Part shown: positions 1-8,381 of the stretch, one piece after another
How positions within the stretch are numbered: position 1 is the stretch's first letter
Layout of the letters: every line of letters starts with the position of its first letter
Assembly (NCBI GenBank): GCA_964646755.1
Contig: CAZYIE010000021.1
Span: forward strand, 1 to 58,543
Length of the DNA: 58,543 bases
From: MVRV01 sp964646755
GTDB lineage: Bacteria; Desulfobacterota; Syntrophia; Syntrophales; Smithellaceae
Reading direction: 5' to 3'
The notes under the pieces: model-generated
Database searches by the model: none
The model's input: the letters and a program-made list of their open reading frames with translations, nothing else
Told to the model about the DNA's origin: nothing
Position numbers and translations under genes: made by a program

Positions 1-6
1 TTCCTT

Positions 7-1602
7 TTAAACTTTTTCCACTTCTTGCAGGGCCAGATCTTGATAGGCGTGGAAGAAATTGTGGCAGAAAATGTCCCATCTCCGGCAGACCTCTATAGTC
101 TTGTCATCCAGTTGGAACAGATCGCTATGGGAGAGGAGCTCCGTCATCTCTTTTGCCAGCTCTTTGCTACGAGCTATGTCGAGTCCGGCCAGGTTATTTT
201 CGATGAAGTCTGCCGGTTTGTACCAGTCGGCAACGCGTTGCAGATCGCGGTGCATCTGTGTGAGCAGCACGTTGCGCGGCCCTTCCCAGAGCTCGTTGAT
301 GGCTGCGTCGCGGTAGAGGCGGGGGAGGCTTGAGAAGTCCTCCATCACGCCGTGACCGCCGAAGATGGACATCGCCATGCGGATGACGTCCGTGCAGTCC
401 CAGGAAGCCGCAAGCTTTTGGAGCATGATGAGCTCCCGGATATCAAAACGCTTCTTCCGAGCCGCTTCCGGCTCATCGCTCGCGAGTCCACCCTTAAGAC
501 CCCCTTCGAGTGAGAGGAAGTCCCGGTAGAGCTTGAACGCCCCGGCCGTCGTCCGCTTGGCTGCATTGTCAATGACGGCCAATTGTCCGGCGACCATCGG
601 GAACTGGCCGATCTTCAGGCCGAATGCCTCGCGTAGTTCGGCGTATTTCCTGGCTTCCCGGACAGCCCGGGTCATGGAGGCAGCGGCGGAGAGCCCAACT
701 GTGAGACGCGAGTAGGTTAGAACGATGCCCACGACATTGGCCACACCTTTGTCCAGGGGGCCCACAGGGTAGGCCACGGCGCCGTTGAAGGTGAGCTCGC
801 CCGTGGTCAGTTCGCTCGTGCCCATCTTCCACTTGATCCGGTCGATGGTGTAGCCGTTGCGGATTTCCTTTTCCTTGTTGCCAGGCAGCCATGATGGCAG
901 GACAAACAGGGCCACTTTGTCCGAGCCCTTTGGCTTGGCAGTAACGACGCAGTAGTCCGCGTGGGTGGCGGAACAGAAGAATTTCGTCCCGTACAACCGC
1001 CACACGCCGCCTTCCTCCGCGGCCTCGAGGAGATTGGACGGAACGTCGGAGCCTCCCTGGATCTCCGACAGGTACTGAGCGCCAATGGCAAATCGTCCGT
1101 CTATCCCCTCTTTGCAGTCTCGGAGAATGGACTTTGTATCGGGAGTGTCGGCGAATTTCTCCAGGATCATGACTATGCCTTCGGTGCAAGTGATGGGACA
1201 GGCTACGCAGGCTTCGCCGTTCTGATAGATGAGGTACATTTTAATGAGCTTTTCCCAAGGTAACGTCTGCTCGGAGAAGAGAGCCTCTGCGAAGACCTCC
1301 TGCTCAAGGATTTCTGTTTCACCGGGACGGCAGATGCGGTCGATCCGGCGGTGATGACCGTCATAGTGCATCATGAACGGGCGTTTTTCCGGAAGTGCGA
1401 TCCGTTCAGCCAGGTCTCGCCACCTAAACGATGCCTTCAGCGAGACCGATCGGGCCGTTGCGTCTACTCTTTCCCAGGCGTCACCAGTGAAGTGACGGAC
1501 GACCTTCTGAATGAAGGGATCGTCGCCATAGTAATCCACGCCGCTTCTCCAGGCGAGGAACTCATCGAAATTATATGGATTGTTACGATCGGGTAATGAC
1601 AT
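7..1602 (-). CDS. Acyl-CoA dehydrogenase, AidB-like long form
   Basis: A 531-residue flavoenzyme of the acyl-CoA dehydrogenase family, which normally oxidises acyl-CoA to trans-2-enoyl-CoA and passes electrons to ETF. It is longer than the usual ~380-residue enzymes and matches the AidB-like subgroup. The FAD/substrate-binding segment IGAQYLSEIQGGSD lies near residue 175, and ELWEGPRNVL near residue 440 holds the likely catalytic-region Glu. A C-terminal helical extension follows. The ATG is preceded by TAGGAGG. The gene is visibly richer in G and C than its neighbours, which hints at a different origin (inference). It is transcribed alone, with an operator-like palindrome just upstream. The acyl substrate cannot be told from sequence. 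Confidence 0.88.
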   Translation of the reverse strand: MSLPDRNNPYNFDEFLAWRSGVDYYGDDPFIQKVVRHFTGDAWERVDATARSVSLKASFRWRDLAERIALPEKRPFMMHYDGHHRRIDRICRPGETEILEQEVFAEALFSEQTLPWEKLIKMYLIYQNGEACVACPITCTEGIVMILEKFADTPDTKSILRDCKEGIDGRFAIGAQYLSEIQGGSDVPSNLLEAAEEGGVWRLYGTKFFCSATHADYCVVTAKPKGSDKVALFVLPSWLPGNKEKEIRNGYTIDRIKWKMGTSELTTGELTFNGAVAYPVGPLDKGVANVVGIVLTYSRLTVGLSAAASMTRAVREARKYAELREAFGLKIGQFPMVAGQLAVIDNAAKRTTAGAFKLYRDFLSLEGGLKGGLASDEPEAARKKRFDIRELIMLQKLAASWDCTDVIRMAMSIFGGHGVMEDFSSLPRLYRDAAINELWEGPRNVLLTQMHRDLQRVADWYKPADFIENNLAGLDIARSKELAKEMTELLSHSDLFQLDDKTIEVCRRWDIFCHNFFHAYQDLALQEVEKV

Positions 1603-1630
1603 GTTAGCCTCCTAAATGATTAATTCTTTG

Positions 1631-1649
1631 TTGTAACCAATGGTCACAA
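1631..1649 (-). promoter_or_regulatory. Operator-like palindrome upstream of the acyl-CoA dehydrogenase gene
   Basis: The 19-nt sequence TTGTAACCAATGGTCACAA is a near-perfect inverted repeat (16 of 19 positions symmetric), about 30 nt upstream of the start codon at 1602. A TTGACA hexamer on the minus strand (1656-1651) abuts it, so a bound protein would sit on the promoter. Its size and symmetry suit a TetR- or GntR-type repressor, but no regulator gene is adjacent. Confidence 0.5.
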
Positions 1650-1853
1650 TTGTCAATCATTTTTTTATGGGGAATAAAGACTAGGAGAGGAAGTACAAAA
1701 ACGGATGAATTCTAACTTAACTTATGATACCTTCCCAGTGTTTCTTCCCGCTATCTTCGCCATTCTTCCTGAGGCAAAAGCGAGGACCCGGATGTGTAAT
1801 AAATTTATACACTGACTCTTTACCAACTGAGAAAATCGCGACGGAGAATCACT

Positions 1854-2669
1854 ATGGAAAGTCAAATAGCTAAAGCAATTCATCCTTTGTATCAGCCTGT
1901 GGCACTTATCTGGTCTGATGAAAAGCCGACAGGGGCAATGCAGTTTCAGGAAAATAAATGGGGCTGTGTGATGTGGCTTGTCGCCCACGCAGCAAAAGGT
2001 AAAGCGGCTGTTGCCGACATCAAGACATTTGGCTGCGTGGGCGGCGGGGTGGGTTTAGGATTCGGCAATCAATATAAAAGTTTTCCCGGCGGGGAAGATG
2101 GTTTCTGCCATTTCCTGTCTTCCGGCAATGCGCTAAGGCCTGGTGGAAAAGAACTTGCCGACAAGATAAAACCGTTTATGCGCGCCGACGCTCATGATAA
2201 TTTTCTGCACGGTGAGCGTTACATTAAAACTCCGGTACAGGTGGAGACATTTATTAAAACGCTTCCAATAATGGAAATTCCCGCAAAATACGTTGTCTTC
2301 AAACCGTTGGCTGATGTGGATGAGGCCAAAGAAAAACCGCAGACGATAATATTCTTTGTCAATCCAGATGCCCTGTCCGCGCTGGTAGTTTTAGCCAATT
2401 ACGGAAGAGACAGTAATGAGAATGTGATTATTCCCTACGCCGCAGGTTGCCAGACAATCGGGATTTATCCGTATCAGGAAGCTCAATCGGCGCAGCCGCG
2501 GGCAGTGATCGGCCTCACCGATTTATCGGCGCGAGTCTATATCCGCAAGCAACTGGGAGACAATCTTCTTACCTTTGCCATGCCTCTGGCTCTTTTTGCG
2601 GAAATGGAGCAAAATGTGCCGGGGTCATTTCTGGAGCGCCATACCTGGCAGATCCTGACAGCTGAATGA
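1854..2669 (+). CDS. DUF169 family protein
   Basis: A 271-residue protein resembling the DUF169 family, common in anaerobic bacteria and archaea and without an established reaction. Family-like features are an N-terminal segment on use of a substrate or metal (PVALIWSDEKP), a Gly-rich Cys motif (FGCVGGGVGLGFG, about residues 59-71) and a second conserved Cys region (YAAGCQTIGIYPY, about 197-209). No signal peptide or membrane segment is visible, so it is probably cytoplasmic. GGAGAA precedes the ATG. It stands alone, with a promoter for the next gene in the following gap. Family assignment is from remembered sequence character; function is unknown. Confidence 0.7.
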   Translation: MESQIAKAIHPLYQPVALIWSDEKPTGAMQFQENKWGCVMWLVAHAAKGKAAVADIKTFGCVGGGVGLGFGNQYKSFPGGEDGFCHFLSSGNALRPGGKELADKIKPFMRADAHDNFLHGERYIKTPVQVETFIKTLPIMEIPAKYVVFKPLADVDEAKEKPQTIIFFVNPDALSALVVLANYGRDSNENVIIPYAAGCQTIGIYPYQEAQSAQPRAVIGLTDLSARVYIRKQLGDNLLTFAMPLALFAEMEQNVPGSFLERHTWQILTAE

Positions 2670-2725
2670 TTATATTTGCTGAGAGCACCATTTATTTTCA
2701 GCGCACATCAGTAATTTAATCCCGC

Positions 2726-2755
2726 TTGACACCTGTCCGGTATTTTCTATATAAG
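2726..2755 (+). promoter_or_regulatory. Sigma-70-type promoter of the cdaA-ybbR gene
   Basis: TTGACA at 2726-2731 is followed by overlapping -10 options: TATATA after 16 nt or TATAAG (2750-2755) after 18 nt. The start codon of the diadenylate cyclase gene is about 40 nt downstream. Confidence 0.6.
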
Positions 2756-2793
2756 TTTCGACGGATTAATTAATCAGCAAGCAGGAAGAAGTC

Positions 2794-3387
2794 ATGCTCA
2801 CCATCGATTCTGTATTAATATTTATCAGGAGTGTCCGGATTCAGGATATCCTGGATATAGTGATTATCGCCGTAATGATTTTCGCTTTGCTGATGTGGTT
2901 TAAAACCAGGGCATCACGCTTTGTCCTTATCGGCATAATTCTTCTCGGCGTTATTTATGTAGCTGCACGTTTTTTTCAGCTTTATCTTACGACCATTGTC
3001 CTGCAGGGTTTTTTTGCCATTTTGCTTTTCGTTTTAGTCGTTATTTTCCAGGAAGATCTACGCGGTTTCTTTGAAAGGCTGGCCATGCTGGGAAATATCC
3101 GTAAAATAATCAAGCCGTTATCTGCTTTGGAAGGAACAGCCGAGATAATCGCCCAGGCTGCCGTAAACCTGGCCAAAAAAAATATTGGCGCATTAATTGT
3201 CCTGCAGGGAGATGATCCGCTGGATCGTCATATCAATGGAGGCACCGCTTTAGATGGAATTGTCAGTGAGCCACTGCTTGCCAGTATTTTTGATCCTCAT
3301 TCCTTTGGCCATGATGGTGCAGTGATTATTAATGGTGATCGTGTAGCCATGTTTGGCTGTCATTTGCCGCTTTCCGAACACTGCTAA
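2794..3387 (+). CDS. cdaA: Diadenylate cyclase CdaA domain (5' part of a frame-broken cdaA-ybbR gene)
   Basis: The N-terminal 197 residues of a membrane-bound diadenylate cyclase, the enzyme type that makes c-di-AMP from two ATP. Three hydrophobic helices (about residues 18-80) precede the DisA_N domain, which contains the DGA motif (HDGAVII) and FGCHLPLSE. The frame stops at 3385-3387 just after LPLSE. The rest of the catalytic core (LGLRHTAALG, SEERGTISLA) continues one frame over in the next ORF. A native GAAAAC reduced to GAAC (loss of two A) would explain the break and restore LPLSENTAKFGNLGLRH. That points to a recent deletion or a sequencing error. If intact, the protein would be about 488 residues. 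Confidence 0.8.
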   Translation: MLTIDSVLIFIRSVRIQDILDIVIIAVMIFALLMWFKTRASRFVLIGIILLGVIYVAARFFQLYLTTIVLQGFFAILLFVLVVIFQEDLRGFFERLAMLGNIRKIIKPLSALEGTAEIIAQAAVNLAKKNIGALIVLQGDDPLDRHINGGTALDGIVSEPLLASIFDPHSFGHDGAVIINGDRVAMFGCHLPLSEHC

Positions 3388-4258
3388 ATTCGGCAATCTC
3401 GGGCTGCGTCATACAGCAGCGCTGGGCATGGCGGAACGTTCGGACGCCCTGTGCATGGTTGTTTCCGAGGAAAGAGGAACCATATCGTTAGCCCAGCAGG
3501 AAGAATTAACCGTGGTGAAAAATGCAGCATCACTGCATGAAGCGCTGGAAAAGTTTTATATCCGTAATGCTCCGGTGCAAAAATCATCTCTTCCCATGAT
3601 CTGGCTTAAGGAAAATACGCGGGAAAAAGTTATTGCCATTGCACTGGCCTGTGTTTTATGGGTTGCCTTTGGTTATCAGCGGGATATTCTGCGCCGCGAT
3701 TACATAATACCGATCGATTATAAAAATATCCCCTCCCAATGGAAAATTGACGAGCCGCAGGTAGCAGAGGTGAAGGTTATTCTCCAGGGACCGGCACAGG
3801 CTTTCCAGTTGTTCGATGAGCGCTCGTTGAAGTTATCATTGGATTTATCGTCGCTTGCTGAAAAAAAGCGGGAATTTGCCTTGGCCAAAGATATGCTCAA
3901 CACTCCATCGAGCTTATCTGTTACAGAAATTACACCAGCGAGAATTCGCGTTTATGCCTCCAAACTTCTATCCTATACATTGCCTGTAAATATTATAACG
4001 CGTAGCTCTTTGCCCAATGATGTATCCTTGCAAAAAATTACTCTCACTCCATCCACCGTCAAAGTATTAATTGATTCGCGGTTGCGCCATGAACAGATAA
4101 GAATTGAAACGGAACCGATTGATCTGCAAAGAATAACAACGACAACTACGGTCAATACGAAAGTTGTCCTGCCTGTCGGCGTTTCCTTTCCCGACGGCAA
4201 GGTTCCTTACATATCTGCCGTAATAAAAGTGAAAAAGAAGGCTTCTTTGGTGAGGTAA
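3353..4258 (+). CDS. Diadenylate cyclase C-terminal core fused to YbbR (CdaR-like) domains
   Basis: Continuation of the cyclase in another frame. The meaningful sequence starts around 3380 and covers the second half of the DisA_N active site (LRHTAALGMAERSDA, VVSEERGTISLA). The family's RHR motif reads RHT here. A further membrane helix (VIAIALACVLWVAF) follows, then about 190 residues resembling two YbbR repeats (for example DYIIPIDYKNIP and YTLPVNIITRSSLP). In Firmicutes, CdaA and the YbbR-containing regulator CdaR are separate adjacent genes; here they share one coding unit. The nominal start at 3353 is only a consequence of the frame change. The stop lies 2 nt before corA. Confidence 0.75.
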   Translation: MAVICRFPNTAKFGNLGLRHTAALGMAERSDALCMVVSEERGTISLAQQEELTVVKNAASLHEALEKFYIRNAPVQKSSLPMIWLKENTREKVIAIALACVLWVAFGYQRDILRRDYIIPIDYKNIPSQWKIDEPQVAEVKVILQGPAQAFQLFDERSLKLSLDLSSLAEKKREFALAKDMLNTPSSLSVTEITPARIRVYASKLLSYTLPVNIITRSSLPNDVSLQKITLTPSTVKVLIDSRLRHEQIRIETEPIDLQRITTTTTVNTKVVLPVGVSFPDGKVPYISAVIKVKKKASLVR

Positions 4259-4260
4259 GT

Positions 4261-5322
4261 ATGCGGCCAGGTCATTTAAAAAGATCAAAGAAAGCCGGCC
4301 TTTTGCCGGGCAGTTTGATTCATATCGGCAACACGTATGCCGAAAAACCCCAAATCACCCTTATCCGTTACAATGAAACTTTTTTTTCGGAGAAAGAAAT
4401 AAGTTCGTTTGCCGCTCTTCGTGCCCAAAAAGATGAACAGGGAATTCTCTGGATCGATATGAGTGGATTACAGAATATAGAATTGCTGGAAGAACTTGGT
4501 AATATTTTTGGCCTTCACCCCCTCGTTCTGGAAGATATTCTCAATACCGACCAGCGTCCCAAGATGGAAGATTATTGCGATTACATTTATATCGTCTTGC
4601 GCAATTTTAGTGGACAGACGAACGGTGACCTGATCTCCGAACAAATCAGCGTTATTCTAGGTAAAAATTTTGTCCTTTCCTTCCGGGAAAAAGAGAGCAC
4701 CATCTTCGAACCGATACAGGAAAGGCTGCGCAATAACAAAGGCCGCATCCGGAAATTCGGCGCCGATTATCTTGTCCATGCCATCATTGATAGTATTGTG
4801 GACAACTATTTTATCGTTCTGGAAAAGCTCGAAGAAAAAATCGAGTTTCTGGAAGATGATTTATTAAAAAAACCAACCCCTGTAATGCTTCAAGCGATTC
4901 ATGAACTGAAAAGAGAATTGATCCTCCTGCGCAAATCACTCTGGCCGCTGCGGGAAGCTATAAGCTCTCTGGAGAGGTCGGATTCTCCATTAATCAGTGA
5001 GTCCACAGGCATTTACTTCAAAGATATATTCGACCATGTTATTGCCGTCATTGATTCTGTGGAAACTTTCCGGGATATGCTCTCCGGTATGCTGGACATT
5101 TACCTTTCTTCAGTCAGTAACAGGCTTAATGAAGTGATGAAAGTCCTGACCATCATTGCCACTATTTTTATGCCGTTAACTTTTCTGGCAGGTGTTTACG
5201 GCATGAATTTTAAATTTATGCCCGAACTGGAATGGCGTTGGGGCTATTTCGGTGTTTTAGGAATTATGCTGGTTATTGCCTTGTCTATGATCAATTATTT
5301 CAAAAAGAAAAAATGGTTCTAG
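4261..5322 (+). CDS. corA: CorA family magnesium/cobalt transporter
   Basis: A 353-residue divalent-cation channel of the inner membrane. A cytoplasmic N-terminal domain with long helices is followed by two C-terminal transmembrane helices. The signature GMN motif sits in the first (GVYGMNFKFMPE, about residue 317), and the protein ends in the typical basic tail YFKKKKWF. The start codon lies 2 nt after the YbbR-domain stop, so the two are probably cotranscribed. Linkage of an ion transporter to a c-di-AMP synthesis gene is suggestive, because c-di-AMP controls ion and osmotic balance in many bacteria (inference). Confidence 0.92.
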   Translation: MRPGHLKRSKKAGLLPGSLIHIGNTYAEKPQITLIRYNETFFSEKEISSFAALRAQKDEQGILWIDMSGLQNIELLEELGNIFGLHPLVLEDILNTDQRPKMEDYCDYIYIVLRNFSGQTNGDLISEQISVILGKNFVLSFREKESTIFEPIQERLRNNKGRIRKFGADYLVHAIIDSIVDNYFIVLEKLEEKIEFLEDDLLKKPTPVMLQAIHELKRELILLRKSLWPLREAISSLERSDSPLISESTGIYFKDIFDHVIAVIDSVETFRDMLSGMLDIYLSSVSNRLNEVMKVLTIIATIFMPLTFLAGVYGMNFKFMPELEWRWGYFGVLGIMLVIALSMINYFKKKKWF

Positions 5323-5440
5323 TAGAAGTAAAATGGTTGCATTCGTAATAAAAATATGCTCAATTTAACGGGCATTTGACTTTTGGCAACACCACAGGAA
5401 AAGGTATTGAAGAAAGAATAACTATTAGGGGGCAATTAGT

Positions 5441-5920
5441 ATGCGAGTTTTTGAAGCAAGTGACATAGTGGAAGTAGCAATTCGGATTGAAGAAAACGGC
5501 ACTAACTTCTACAAGTTTGCCGAGCAGATTGCCAAGCAGGAAGAAGCCAAGAAACTTTTTGCCGATTTGGCTAAGGCGGAAATTGCCCACAAAAAGACTT
5601 TTGAAGGTATTTTTGCGAAAATGGAAAAATACAGCCCGCCGGAAAGTTTTGAAGGGGAATACAGCTCGTATTTACGTGACTACGTGGATAGCAATATAAT
5701 TTTTACCAAAGAAGCACTGGATAAGGAATTCTCGAAGGTTAAGGATACCCTGTCGGCAATTGATTTTGCCATTCGCCGTGAATTAGATTCAATGCTTTAT
5801 TACCATGAAATCAAAAAATTTGTGCCGACAACCCAGCATGCGGCTCTAGATCAGATCATTGATGAAGAAAGGAAGCATTTTTCCAAGTTATCGGAAGTAA
5901 GAAAACGATATTCCGCCTAA
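5441..5920 (+). CDS. Rubrerythrin/ferritin-like diiron protein
   Basis: A 159-residue four-helix-bundle protein. Ligand-like residues are spaced as in rubrerythrin: an early RIEENGTNFY helix, AKAEIAHKKTFE (E..H), a central RRELDSMLYYHE helix, and DEERKHFSKL near the C-terminus (EExxH). There is no C-terminal rubredoxin domain. Such proteins reduce peroxide or handle iron in anaerobes. AGGGGGC precedes the ATG. It lies 14 nt upstream of the enoyl-CoA hydratase homologue in the same direction. Confidence 0.82.
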   Translation: MRVFEASDIVEVAIRIEENGTNFYKFAEQIAKQEEAKKLFADLAKAEIAHKKTFEGIFAKMEKYSPPESFEGEYSSYLRDYVDSNIIFTKEALDKEFSKVKDTLSAIDFAIRRELDSMLYYHEIKKFVPTTQHAALDQIIDEERKHFSKLSEVRKRYSA

Positions 5921-5934
5921 AGAAAGGATTGATT

Positions 5935-6618
5935 ATGTCCACAATGGAGTTGAAAAAAGAAGGTACGGTTTATGTTCTCAGTTTGATTAACGGTGCAAAA
6001 GCCAATACTTTTACTGAAGATGTAATTAATGAATATAATTCTGTTCTTGACGAGTTGGAAGCGGCCCCCGGCAATGTGGCACTGGTAATGACCAGCACCG
6101 ATCCCAAATTCTGGTCTAATGGCATTAACCTGGAATGGATTATTACCCAACCGGCCAATTATTTTATCCAGTTTGCCTCTATGCTGGATAGACTTTATCT
6201 GCGCTTTGCTTTATTGGACATGCCGACTGTCGGCTGCTTGACCGGTCATGCTTACGCCGGTGCAGCAATCCTCGCTGCCACTTTGGATTTCCGCCTTATG
6301 CGCGCTGATCGCGGATTTTTTTGTTTTCCGGAAGTTGATATCAAAATTCCCTTTTCTCCGATTATGCAGGAGATTTTGAAATATTTGCCCGATCAACAAG
6401 CCGTTACCGAACTTGTTCTCATGGGCAAGAGAGTCGGCGGGGAAGAAGCATTAAAGATGAAGCTTGTATCCGCAATTTACCCGGGAGACATTCTCTTGCC
6501 TAAAGCTATGGAGATGGCACAATTCCTCTCCCAGAAGGATCGGAAAACTTACACCATACTGAAAAGAAATATGCGCAGCAGTTTGGGCAGAATGCAACGG
6601 AACTTACCGGGGATGTAA
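5935..6618 (+). CDS. Enoyl-CoA hydratase/isomerase family protein
   Basis: About 227 residues of the crotonase fold. Oxyanion-hole segments are visible (KFWSNGINLEW near residue 60; GHAYAGAAILAATLDFRLM near 105), as is the later FPEVDIKIPFSP stretch. The ATG at 5935 is preferred because AAAGG lies 7 nt upstream; a TTG at 5929 is also in frame. It is shorter than standard enoyl-CoA hydratase (~260). The acidic pair of classical hydratases is not obvious, so it could be an isomerase or hydrolase. Transcribed with the ferritin-like gene. Confidence 0.82.
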   Translation: MSTMELKKEGTVYVLSLINGAKANTFTEDVINEYNSVLDELEAAPGNVALVMTSTDPKFWSNGINLEWIITQPANYFIQFASMLDRLYLRFALLDMPTVGCLTGHAYAGAAILAATLDFRLMRADRGFFCFPEVDIKIPFSPIMQEILKYLPDQQAVTELVLMGKRVGGEEALKMKLVSAIYPGDILLPKAMEMAQFLSQKDRKTYTILKRNMRSSLGRMQRNLPGM

Positions 6619-6661
6619 TATATTGATAAAAATCTGCCGCTGTATTTTTAATCGCCCCGCG

Positions 6662-6907
6662 TTTGTTTTCAGCTGGTAACTATTCATCCATCCCTATATG
6701 ACTGGATCCCGGATAGACCGAAGCCACCTCACTTCGGCTTCCGGGATCAATTCCGCTAACGCTTCAAACTGCACTGAATTTGTTTTCAGCGAGCAACCAT
6801 TCATCCATCCTTACAGGGCTGGATCCCGGATAGACCGCAGCCACTTCGCTTCAGCTTCCGGGATCAATTCCGCTGACGCTTCAAACTGCACTGCATTTGT
6901 TTTCAGC
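6662..6907 (+). repeat. 117-bp tandem repeat, two units plus partial third, with internal palindromes
   Basis: The anchor TTTGTTTTCAGC occurs at 6662, 6779 and 6896, exactly 117 bp apart. Units share the segments ATTCATCCATCC, CTGGATCCCGGATAGACCG and CGCTTCAAACTGCACT. Each unit holds an inverted repeat GATCCCGGA...TCCGGGATC. An open frame runs through it but has no protein-like character. It fills most of the 344-nt gap between the enoyl-CoA hydratase homologue and the HD gene. Confidence 0.85.
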
Positions 6908-6962
6908 GAGCGTCATTGATTTGAAATTGATCTTTTCCGGGGAATATTGTACACAATTCGCC

Positions 6963-8381
6963 ATGAAAAAAACAGCATCCCTCAATCTTAATGTTTATCA
7001 GGGCATGGCGTTGATTGCTGACCCTATTCATCAATATGCCTTTTTTACTGTGCCGCAGGATAATGATCCGAACGAAACGACAGAAAAAGACCTGATTGAT
7101 TCTCCCTGGTTGCAAAGGTTAAGACGGATTTACCAGTTGCAGAGTGCCCGCTGGGTATATCCCGCAGCGGAACACTCGCGTTTCCAGCATTCCTTAGGGA
7201 CAATGCATGTAGCCGGTGAATTTGCCAAACACGTTCATCCCAGTTTGTGTGACGTTTGCCAGGATACGCCTTCCTTAAATTACATCGAAGAGTTGATGCG
7301 GATTGCCGGCTTACTGCACGATGTGGGGCATGGACCATACGGACACTTCTTTGATGAACATTATTTGAGCAATTGGGGATTGACTCATGAGTTAATCGGT
7401 CAGCAGATCATTATTAAAAAACTGGGGAGCACTATCTCCCGTCTCAGACGCAGCCCCACCGGCGCTTTTGCAGTACGAGAAGCCCTTGATCCCGTGCAGG
7501 TGGCTTTTTTGATAAAAGCTCCGGATGCCAAAAAAGATAATCAGCCGCGCTGGTTGTCTTTGCTGCGGCAGCTTTTTTCCGGAATTTATACAGTTGATAA
7601 TCTTGACTACGTGCAACGCGACGCCTACATGACCGGATTTTCACTTGACATGGTCGATATACCCCGCCTGCGTTATTATACTTTTTTCACTTCCGAGGGC
7701 GTTACCCTTCATCAATCGGGCATATCCGCCCTGGGGCGGTTTCTCAATGCCCGCTTAAATCTGTACAGCAATGTTTATTTTCACCGGACAACGCGCGCCC
7801 TGGATTTACATTTGCAGGAAATTTTCCGCGATACGATAAATCTGATCTTTCCCGGGAATCCTCTGAAAAATCTGGATGGCTACCAGCGCTGTGATGAATG
7901 GTCTTTGTTCAATGAAGTCCAGAGATGGCTCACAGCCAAAGATGGAACAAAAAGAAAGTTGGCCAGCGAATGGCAAAAACTGCATGACCGGAAAGTAAAA
8001 TGGAAGATGTCGTTTTCCACGGAAATATCGATAGATCAGATTTCCCGGGGCACGGGATTTTCGCCGGCGAAAGATTACGAAGTAAAGATCAGGGAGCATC
8101 TGCCGGCAAAGCTCAAGGGTATTTCTTTTAAAGTTGATCTCGCCACCCAGGACCCGCGGCCGCTCAATCCCATGGCCGAACCGGGCAAAAGAGTCAATAT
8201 TTTTAATCCGGTTACAGGCATTACATCCCAGGAACCGCTCACGGAAATATATCGTTTTATTCCTGCCCGGGTTATGCATTTCCGCGTTTTTGCCTTAAAC
8301 CATGAATATGATGAAGTACTCTCTCTTGCTGCCGAAAATGCACTTAATTCGCAAGAGGCGGCTATGCCGACGAATGTTTGA
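6963..8381 (+). CDS. HD-domain phosphohydrolase, SAMHD1/YdhJ-like (probable dNTP triphosphohydrolase)
   Basis: About 472 residues. The HD metal site is complete: SRFQHSLGTMH (first His), LLHDVGHGPYGHFFDEH (His-Asp pair and following His) and VDNLDYVQRDAYMTGF (distal Asp). This arrangement matches the SAMHD1-like branch, whose members hydrolyse dNTPs to deoxynucleosides and triphosphate. I chose ATG 6963 because upstream codons fall inside the tandem repeat; the ribosome site is weak. Its stop codon (8379-8381) overlaps the start region of the nrdD homologue, implying translational coupling. Pairing of dNTP hydrolysis with dNTP synthesis makes a role in nucleotide-pool control likely. The exact substrate is inferred. 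Confidence 0.82.
   Translation: MKKTASLNLNVYQGMALIADPIHQYAFFTVPQDNDPNETTEKDLIDSPWLQRLRRIYQLQSARWVYPAAEHSRFQHSLGTMHVAGEFAKHVHPSLCDVCQDTPSLNYIEELMRIAGLLHDVGHGPYGHFFDEHYLSNWGLTHELIGQQIIIKKLGSTISRLRRSPTGAFAVREALDPVQVAFLIKAPDAKKDNQPRWLSLLRQLFSGIYTVDNLDYVQRDAYMTGFSLDMVDIPRLRYYTFFTSEGVTLHQSGISALGRFLNARLNLYSNVYFHRTTRALDLHLQEIFRDTINLIFPGNPLKNLDGYQRCDEWSLFNEVQRWLTAKDGTKRKLASEWQKLHDRKVKWKMSFSTEISIDQISRGTGFSPAKDYEVKIREHLPAKLKGISFKVDLATQDPRPLNPMAEPGKRVNIFNPVTGITSQEPLTEIYRFIPARVMHFRVFALNHEYDEVLSLAAENALNSQEAAMPTNV

Noticed and set aside
569..1189. 206-residue frame on the minus strand inside the acyl-CoA dehydrogenase gene
   Set aside because: Arg/His-rich translation typical of an out-of-frame reading of a GC-rich gene; the overlapping frame matches a known family throughout.
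6698..6919. Open frame through the 117-bp tandem repeat (a 73-residue repetitive peptide)
   Set aside because: It exists only because the DNA repeat length is divisible by three; no ribosome site and no protein-like composition.
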